Positions 35,206 to 40,734 of a stretch of 40,734 bases of DNA are shown here, in pieces (the first letter of the stretch is position 1; each line of letters starts with the position of its first letter). The notes beneath the pieces are model-generated. The model was given only the letters and a program-made list of their open reading frames with translations, ran no database searches and was not told where the DNA came from. The position numbers and the translations under genes are program-made. Location of the stretch: NCBI GenBank assembly GCA_031555505.1, contig JAVBUH010000010.1, positions 1-40,734 on the forward strand, in the 5' to 3' direction. Origin of the DNA: JAJDIA01 sp031555505. GTDB taxonomy: Bacteria > Bacteroidota > Bacteroidia > Bacteroidales > Tannerellaceae.

Positions 35206-36519
35206 TTATTTCTCCCTCACATAGATATTGATCGGTGTACCGTTGAAGTCCCAGTTCTCGCGCAGCTTATTCTCAAGGAAGCGCTTGTAGGGCTCTTTGA
35301 TCCATTGAGGAAGGTTACAGAAAAACACAAACGAAGGCACACTACCTGCAGGAAGTTGGGTGATGTATTTGATTTTGATATATTTGCCTTTCCATGCAGG
35401 TGGAGGATAGTTCTCGATAATAGGCAGCATCACCTCATTGAGCTTGGCAGTAGAAACCCGTTTCTTCCGGTTTTCGTATACCTCCTTCGCCGTTTCAAGC
35501 ACCTTGAAGATACGCTGTTTAGTCAATGCCGAAATAAAGATGATGGGAAAGTCGGTAAACGGAGCCAACCGCTCACGGATGGCGTTGGTAAAAGTGGTGA
35601 TCACCTTCTGGCTCTTATCTTCCACCAGGTCCCACTTATTGACACAGACCACCAGTCCCTTGCGATTCTTTTGGATCAGGGAGAAGATGTTCAGATCCTG
35701 GCTCTCGATCCCACGCGTAGCATCGAGCATGAGCACACATACATCGGCATTTTCAATGGCCCGGATCGAACGAATCACGGAATAATATTCCAGGTCTTCG
35801 TTTACTTTCCCTTTCTTACGGATACCGGCGGTATCTACAAGGTAGAAGTTCAAACCGAACTTATTATATTGGGTATAGATAGAATCGCGTGTGGTGCCGG
35901 CAATATCAGTTACGATATGACGCTCTTCACCGATAAAGGCATTGATCAACGACGACTTTCCAGCGTTCGGACGGCCTACCACAGCAATGCGCGGCAACTC
36001 TTCCTCCAGCTCTTCCTCCTTTTCTTCAGGCAGTACTTCCACGATCTTGTCTAATAAATCACCGGTAGATGAACCGTTGATGGCCGACACACAGTATGGA
36101 TCACCCAACCCCAGTGAATAAAATTCAGCCGAAGCAGCGTGCATCTCAAATGTATCGGCTTTGTTAGCAACCACCACCACCGGCTTCTTTGAACGGCGCA
36201 GAATAGAGGCCACGTCCATATCCAGGTCAGTAAGCCCATTCATATTATCTACCACAAAGAGGATCAGATCCGCTTCTTCAATCGCAATCTGTACCTGTTT
36301 GTTGATTTCTTCTTCAAATACATCTTCCGAATTGACTACCCAGCCACCTGTATCCACGATGGAGAACTCTTTGCCCGTCCAATCTACTTTACCGTACTGA
36401 CGATCGCGGGTAGTACCCGCCTCTTCATTCACAATCGCCTGCCGGGTACTGGTGAGCCGATTGAACAAGGTGGATTTTCCTACGTTGGGGCGCCCCACGA
36501 TAGCAACTAAATTTCCCAT
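35206..36519 (-). CDS. der: Ribosome-assembly GTPase Der (EngA)
   Basis: A 437-residue double-domain GTPase needed for 50S subunit maturation. The first G domain starts with GRPNVGKSTLFNRL and DTGGW, and the second with GRPNAGKSSLINAF, DTAGIRKKG and NKWDLV. A C-terminal KH-like domain follows. Length and order are normal. It lies 24 bases after era on the same strand and is last in the fabH-era-der group. Confidence 0.97.
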   Translation of the reverse strand: MGNLVAIVGRPNVGKSTLFNRLTSTRQAIVNEEAGTTRDRQYGKVDWTGKEFSIVDTGGWVVNSEDVFEEEINKQVQIAIEEADLILFVVDNMNGLTDLDMDVASILRRSKKPVVVVANKADTFEMHAASAEFYSLGLGDPYCVSAINGSSTGDLLDKIVEVLPEEKEEELEEELPRIAVVGRPNAGKSSLINAFIGEERHIVTDIAGTTRDSIYTQYNKFGLNFYLVDTAGIRKKGKVNEDLEYYSVIRSIRAIENADVCVLMLDATRGIESQDLNIFSLIQKNRKGLVVCVNKWDLVEDKSQKVITTFTNAIRERLAPFTDFPIIFISALTKQRIFKVLETAKEVYENRKKRVSTAKLNEVMLPIIENYPPPAWKGKYIKIKYITQLPAGSVPSFVFFCNLPQWIKEPYKRFLENKLRENWDFNGTPINIYVREK

Positions 36520-36543
36520 ATTGATTTCCCGTTGTTTGTGTTA

Positions 36544-37437
36544 TTAATCCAACTGGTAACCAAAGCTTTTCAGTAAGCTGTCACGGTTACGCCAGTCTTT
36601 CTCTACTTTCACGAACATCTCCAGAAAAACCTTCTTCCCGAAGAAACGTTCGATGTCCTTACGAGCCATGGCGCCTACTTTCTTCAAGGCTTGGCCGCCA
36701 TGACCGATAATAATTCCTTTCTGGGTGTCACGCTCTACAATAATGAGCGCTTTTATATGGATCAGTTCTTCCGCCTCCTTGAACAGCTCCACCACCACTT
36801 CGGTAGCATACGGTATCTCCTTCTGATAATACAGCAGGATCTTCTCCCGGATAATCTCCGTCACGAAGAAACGAGCCGGTTTGTCCGTCAATGCATCCTT
36901 TTCAAAATAAGGAGGCGATTCGGGCATTAGTTGCTCCACCCGGTGCTTCACATAATCGATATTGAAATTAGACAAGGCAGAAACAGGGATAATCTCCGCT
37001 TTTGGAAGCAACTCTTTCCAGCTATCCACCATTTTCTCCAGTTCGGCCTGATTGGTAAGGTCTATCTTATTAATCAGCAATAACACCGGATACTCTACCC
37101 GTTGTACAGCCTGGAGAAACGCCTCGTTTTTGTCTGTCTTCTCTACCGTATCGGTTACATATACTAATATATCGGCATCACCCAATGCCGATTTGGAAAA
37201 AGTAAGCATTGACTCCTGCAACTTATAATTAGGCTGCAGGACACCCGGCGTATCCGAGTACACGATCTGCATATCTTCAGTATTCACGATACCCATGATC
37301 CGGTGGCGCGTAGTCTGCGCCTTCGACGTGATAATGGAGATACGTTCTCCCACCAGCCGGTTCATCAGCGTAGACTTTCCTACGTTCGGATTTCCTACGA
37401 TATTGACAAATCCTGATTTATGCTTTTTTCCCGTCAT
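36544..37437 (-). CDS. era: GTPase Era
   Basis: A 297-residue GTPase with a C-terminal KH domain that binds the 3' end of 16S rRNA during 30S assembly. G motifs are GNPNVGKSTLMNRL, SDTPGVLQPNYKLQ and NKIDL. The KH segment contains IIVERDTQKGIIIGHGGQALKKVG. The start overlaps the end of fabH by 20 bases, indicating translational coupling. der follows after 24 bases. Confidence 0.97.
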   Translation of the reverse strand: MTGKKHKSGFVNIVGNPNVGKSTLMNRLVGERISIITSKAQTTRHRIMGIVNTEDMQIVYSDTPGVLQPNYKLQESMLTFSKSALGDADILVYVTDTVEKTDKNEAFLQAVQRVEYPVLLLINKIDLTNQAELEKMVDSWKELLPKAEIIPVSALSNFNIDYVKHRVEQLMPESPPYFEKDALTDKPARFFVTEIIREKILLYYQKEIPYATEVVVELFKEAEELIHIKALIIVERDTQKGIIIGHGGQALKKVGAMARKDIERFFGKKVFLEMFVKVEKDWRNRDSLLKSFGYQLD

Positions 37438-38422
37438 ATCCCCATTTCATGTAAACGGCGCCATACGTAAACCCTGCACCGAAAGCGGCCAGGATCAGAT
37501 TGTCACCCTTTTTCAGTTTTTCTTCCCATTCCCAAAGGCAAAGAGGGATGGAGCCGGCGCTTGTATTGCCGTATTTCTGAATGTTAACCATCACCTGGTC
37601 GTCGCGCACACCGAGACGCCGTGCAGCGGCATCGATGATACGCAGATTAGCCTGATGAGGCACCACCCAATCTACCTGCTCGTTTTTCAGTCCGTTGCGC
37701 TCCACCAATTCGGCAGCCACGTCGGCCATATAGGAAACTGCATATTTGAAGACGAATTTACCGTCCTGATACACATAGTGCATGTGCTTATCCACTGTTT
37801 CGTAGGATGCGGGGTAGGCTGAGCCGCCCCCTCTCATATGCAGATGATCAATCCCTACGCCGTCCGTACGCAGGATGCTGTCAAGTACACCATACTGTTC
37901 TGTGGTTGGTTCAAGCATCACAGCCGCACAACCGTCGCCAAACAGCGGAGCGGTGTTACGGTCGGTATAATCGGTAATAGCCGTCATCTTGTCGCCGGCT
38001 ACCACCACTACTTTCTTATATTGTCCGCTACGAATATAATTGGTACCGGTTTCCAATCCATAAATAAAACCGGAACAGGCTGCCTGCATATCGAATGCCA
38101 AAGCTTTCACACAACCGGCTTCATGCGCAATGAGAGAAGCAGTGGTAGGAAAACCATAGTCAGATGTCGATGTAGAACAGATGATTGCATCTACGTCTTC
38201 CGGTTTTACTCCGGTCTTCGCCAGCAATTCGTTCACGGCACGGATGGCCATAAAAGACAATCCTTTACCTTCTCCTTTCAATACCCGACGCTCTTTGATC
38301 CCCACCCGGGTAGTGATCCATTCGTCGGAAGTATCTACCAGTTTTTCAATGTCGGCATTGGTGATCACATCTTCCGGTACATACCCTCCAATACCCGTAA
38401 TAACCGCATTTATTCTTTCCAT
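37418..38422 (-). CDS. fabH: Beta-ketoacyl-ACP synthase III
   Basis: A 334-residue enzyme that starts fatty-acid synthesis by condensing acyl-CoA with malonyl-ACP. The catalytic triad is visible: Cys116 in DMQAACSGFIYG, His in WVVPHQANLR and Asn in YGNTSAGS. Its stop overlaps the era start by 20 bases. The gene lies downstream of rpmF, as in many bacteria, but a strong terminator at 38463-38500 separates them here, so it needs readthrough or its own promoter. Confidence 0.96.
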   Translation of the reverse strand: MERINAVITGIGGYVPEDVITNADIEKLVDTSDEWITTRVGIKERRVLKGEGKGLSFMAIRAVNELLAKTGVKPEDVDAIICSTSTSDYGFPTTASLIAHEAGCVKALAFDMQAACSGFIYGLETGTNYIRSGQYKKVVVVAGDKMTAITDYTDRNTAPLFGDGCAAVMLEPTTEQYGVLDSILRTDGVGIDHLHMRGGGSAYPASYETVDKHMHYVYQDGKFVFKYAVSYMADVAAELVERNGLKNEQVDWVVPHQANLRIIDAAARRLGVRDDQVMVNIQKYGNTSAGSIPLCLWEWEEKLKKGDNLILAAFGAGFTYGAVYMKWGYDGKKA

Positions 38423-38462
38423 AACTTATAAATTATCATTAAAGACATCAGGCCTACAGATT

Positions 38463-38500
38463 AAAAAAAAGCCCTAAAACTACTTTTAGGGCTATTTTTT
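38463..38500 (-). terminator. Terminator between rpmF and fabH
   Basis: On the minus strand AGCCCTAAAA pairs perfectly with TTTTAGGGCT around a 4-base loop and is followed by eight T residues. It lies just after rpmF and about 40 bases before the fabH ATG. Confidence 0.9.
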
Positions 38501-38534
38501 GTCCATCAAACCTGTGAAAGGGAATTGACAAACC

Positions 38535-38720
38535 TTATACGGCGGCTTCTTTTACAATTGCCAACTTGCCTCTGTAATAGCCGCACTCACCGCATACGGT
38601 GTGATAAAGGTGCCATGCCCCGCAGTTCGGGCAGATAGCCATTGTAGGAACCACAGCCTTGTCGTGTGTTCTTCTTTTGGCTGTTCTTGCTTTACCTTGT
38701 CTTCTTTTAGGATGTGCCAT
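38535..38720 (-). CDS. rpmF: 50S ribosomal protein L32
   Basis: A 61-residue ribosomal protein. The basic N-terminus (MAHPKRRQGKARTAKRR) and the zinc-type cysteine pattern (CPNCGAWH and CGECGYY) are typical. It follows the DUF177 gene by 19 bases, the conserved yceD-rpmF arrangement. Confidence 0.97.
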   Translation of the reverse strand: MAHPKRRQGKARTAKRRTHDKAVVPTMAICPNCGAWHLYHTVCGECGYYRGKLAIVKEAAV

Positions 38721-38739
38721 TTTTTAATTTATTTAGTTA

Positions 38740-39318
38740 TTATTCATTCTCCATCAAGCCCTTTAGGGCATCCCAACGTGGGTCTGAAGCGGAATTATCG
38801 TCCGATTCATCGGCTACAAAATCATCTCCTCCGTCTTCTTCGAATTCTTCATCCGAATCTCCACTCCGGGCTGTATGCTTTTTCAGCTTAGACGACATGG
38901 ACTTGTTACATTTTCCCGGTGCATGTACATGCTTCATCGGAATAGACAAGGCCACAAATTCGTACAGGAACCAGGCCAGATTGATCGAGCCTTCATCCTC
39001 GGGTATGACCACCACTTCGTCGCTTTCTTCGGCATACTCTTTGCCAAACTTCACTACCAGCCTGTTTTGGGTTTCAACGGGAATCTCCATATCGTCCAAA
39101 CAACGATCACAGGGAACCATCACCACACCTTCCAACTGGAAGCTCATTTCAAACATCATTGACGAACGCTTAACTGTCAGGGATACTTTCACTTTTCCCT
39201 TCTGTACCTGATCGCCGTCGATGTCCATAAAAAACTTATTCTCCAAGAAATACTCAAACGTATGCGTACCTGGAGTGAGGTTTTTCAAATCTATCTTATA
39301 TAAATTAAATTTCCCCAA
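38740..39318 (-). CDS. YceD/DUF177-family protein, probable TTG start
   Basis: The DUF177 protein is conserved upstream of rpmF; in plants and bacteria it is linked to 23S rRNA accumulation. The domain includes VPCDRCLDDMEIP and a second cysteine in HAPGKCNKSM, followed by an acidic C-terminal tail. The frame remains open up to an ATG at 39399, but a perfect -7 element (TACCTTTG) at 39350-39343 lies inside that extension. TTG at 39318-39316 gives a protein starting (M)GKFNLYKIDLKN, as family members do, with AAAAAGG just before it. I therefore choose TTG and 192 residues. Confidence 0.85.
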   Translation of the reverse strand: MGKFNLYKIDLKNLTPGTHTFEYFLENKFFMDIDGDQVQKGKVKVSLTVKRSSMMFEMSFQLEGVVMVPCDRCLDDMEIPVETQNRLVVKFGKEYAEESDEVVVIPEDEGSINLAWFLYEFVALSIPMKHVHAPGKCNKSMSSKLKKHTARSGDSDEEFEEDGGDDFVADESDDNSASDPRWDALKGLMENE

Positions 39319-39342
39319 AGCCTTTTTAGTGTAAAAACCTTG

Positions 39343-39350
39343 CAAAGGTA
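39343..39350 (-). promoter_or_regulatory. -7 promoter element of yceD-rpmF
   Basis: Read on the minus strand this is TACCTTTG followed by C. It lies 25-32 bases before the TTG start and inside the longer open frame. The -33 element is not clear; TTGC about 21 bases upstream is the best candidate. Confidence 0.55.
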
Positions 39351-39406
39351 CAAAAAAACATATTACAATTGCAACAACTCTATCGTTATTTTTCGACAAA
39401 GTGAGG

Positions 39407-40564
39407 TTACCCCCTATACTTCGTAAGCTCGATGCGGAAAGTAGTTCCTTTACCTATTTCGGAACGCTGTACAAATATTTTACCTTTATTATACGATTCG
39501 ATAATACGCTTCACCAGCGACAAGCCTAAACCCCAGCCCCTTTCCTTAGTGGTATAGCCGGGATTAAAGATATCCTTGAACTTGGATTTGGGAATACCCT
39601 TGCCGGTATCGGTCACATCGATACACACTACTTTGTCACGCGCTTTAATCTCGTATAGGATTTCCCCCTGCCCTTCCATCGCATCTACCGCATTCTTGGT
39701 CAGGTTTTCAATCACCCAGGCAAACAACGATTCGTTCATCAACACCAGTACAGGGTATTCAGGAACATCCAGGCTGATTTTTACTTTAGACGATATTCGC
39801 GTCCTCATATAGTCCAATGCCTGCTGCAACGATTGACTGATATTTACCGGCACCGGATCGGGGTTGGAACCGATCTTGGAAAAACGCTCGGCAATAGTTT
39901 CCAGCCGGGCCACATCCTTTTCCATTTCATTCAGCAGCCCGGGATCTATCTCCTTAGCCTTCAGGTATTCCATCCAGGCCATCAGCGAAGAAATAGGGGT
40001 TCCCAACTGATGTGCCGTTTCCTTAGAAAGTCCTACCCAGACTTTATTTTGTTCGGCTTTCTTTGTACTGGACAATGCCAGAAAAGCGATCAGGATAAAG
40101 ATGAACACCACTGCCAATTGGATATAGGGATACATATTCAGACGTTTCAGAATGATCGAATCGTCATAATATAAATATTGTATCTCACCGTCCTCCAGTT
40201 CCACCATTACCGGCGGATTCTTAGCCTTCAGCACCTGCAGTTTTCTTTCTAAAAAACGTTCGGGATCATTTTCCGGCAAAATGATATTGTTATACTGGAT
40301 AATTCCTTGCTTTTCGCTCCACAAAATAACAGGGATAGAGGTATTTCCTTCCAACACACGAAGGATCAGTTTCATATTCAGGCTGGTATCATCACTGGTC
40401 ACTACCCGGGTGGCATCCGACCATATCTCCATCTTTTGCCGTTCTTCCGCAGCAAGATTCTTCACCAGCATATCCGAAACTACCAAAGAAGCAACTGCTA
40501 TCAGTGTAGCTCCAATAATAAAAATCAGTTTGAACCGCTGCCGGGATTCATAAATACTTGCCAT
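39407..40564 (-). CDS. Membrane sensor histidine kinase
   Basis: A 385-residue kinase from ATG 40564 (MASIYESRQRFKLIF). The upstream ATG at 40606 lies before the -7 element and is rejected. There are membrane helices at about 11-31 and about 145-163 (IQLAVVFIFILIAFLAL), flanking an extracytoplasmic sensor of about 110 residues with no recognised fold. There is no HAMP domain. The phospho-acceptor is His185 in KETAHQLGTPISS. The ATPase shows the N box ENLTKNAVDAM and the G boxes DTGKGIPKS and GWGLGLSLVK. No response regulator gene lies beside it; to the right is a 5S rRNA gene. The signal and target are unknown. Confidence 0.9.
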   Translation of the reverse strand: MASIYESRQRFKLIFIIGATLIAVASLVVSDMLVKNLAAEERQKMEIWSDATRVVTSDDTSLNMKLILRVLEGNTSIPVILWSEKQGIIQYNNIILPENDPERFLERKLQVLKAKNPPVMVELEDGEIQYLYYDDSIILKRLNMYPYIQLAVVFIFILIAFLALSSTKKAEQNKVWVGLSKETAHQLGTPISSLMAWMEYLKAKEIDPGLLNEMEKDVARLETIAERFSKIGSNPDPVPVNISQSLQQALDYMRTRISSKVKISLDVPEYPVLVLMNESLFAWVIENLTKNAVDAMEGQGEILYEIKARDKVVCIDVTDTGKGIPKSKFKDIFNPGYTTKERGWGLGLSLVKRIIESYNKGKIFVQRSEIGKGTTFRIELTKYRG

Positions 40565-40584
40565 ATAGTTGAACACTTGATGCA

Positions 40585-40592
40585 CAAAGGTA
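40585..40592 (-). promoter_or_regulatory. -7 promoter element of the histidine kinase gene
   Basis: Read on the minus strand this is TACCTTTG, 21-28 bases before the chosen ATG, implying a very short leader. Confidence 0.5.
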
Positions 40593-40600
40593 AAAAATAA

Positions 40601-40637
40601 AAACAAAGAAGCCGGTCTCCCTTTCGGAAAACCGGCT
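40601..40637 (-). terminator. Terminator of the rRNA operon
   Basis: On the minus strand AGCCGGT pairs with ACCGGCT, followed by TTCTTTGTTTTT. It lies 12 bases beyond the 5S rRNA 3' end and directly before the kinase promoter. Confidence 0.75.
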
Positions 40638-40648
40638 CTTTCTTAAAA

Positions 40649-40734
<86 letters not shown>

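Overview
The window looks like chromosome from a member of the Bacteroidales, with Parabacteroides or a close relative my best guess. Direct support includes a SusC/SusD pair with a FecI-type sigma factor and FecR, a type III glutamine synthetase, a Na+/K+-type membrane pyrophosphatase, and many promoters of the Bacteroidota form (TTTG, about 19 bases, TAnnTTTG) just upstream of genes. The genus is inference.

Layout. 1-1860 is a decayed stretch: a frameshifted IS5-type transposase remnant, two identical tRNA-Val(UAC) genes, a shortened HU-like gene and one tiny unknown ORF. 1858-10744 is a coherent uptake locus: ECF sigma factor, FecR anti-sigma, SusC with an STN signalling domain, SusD lipoprotein, an exported S1/P1-type nuclease and an exported endonuclease/exonuclease/phosphatase lipoprotein. 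The most economical reading is sensing, cleavage and import of a phosphodiester-containing polymer or lipid, with nucleic acid as first candidate. 10920-16230 holds an M13 peptidase lipoprotein, an AGCS amino-acid/Na+ symporter, an apparently internally deleted BamA-like outer-membrane protein and an exported cellulase-like glycosidase.

16496-25596 is mostly core metabolism: topA, a YgbA_NO-family protein, prs, a cytoplasmic GH13 enzyme, a patatin-like protein and hppA. 25597-28458 has a 659-base gene-poor gap with four copies of a 14-base palindrome-related element, a GH123/DUF4091 glycosidase, and a short C-terminal remnant of a radical SAM/SPASM protein that is too small to stand out as an ORF. 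28459-32790 holds an ABC exporter followed closely by a GH95 alpha-L-fucosidase lipoprotein. 32881-39318 is minus-strand housekeeping: glnN, then yceD-rpmF and fabH-era-der, with a strong terminator between rpmF and fabH. The window ends with a histidine kinase lacking a neighbouring response regulator and the 3' end of a 5S rRNA gene, so a ribosomal RNA operon runs in from the right on the minus strand.

No CRISPR array, prophage or intact mobile element was seen. The most notable items are the SusCD locus with two exported phosphodiesterase-type enzymes, the SPASM remnant, two genes that appear to keep both ends but lose their middles, and the palindromic repeat cluster.
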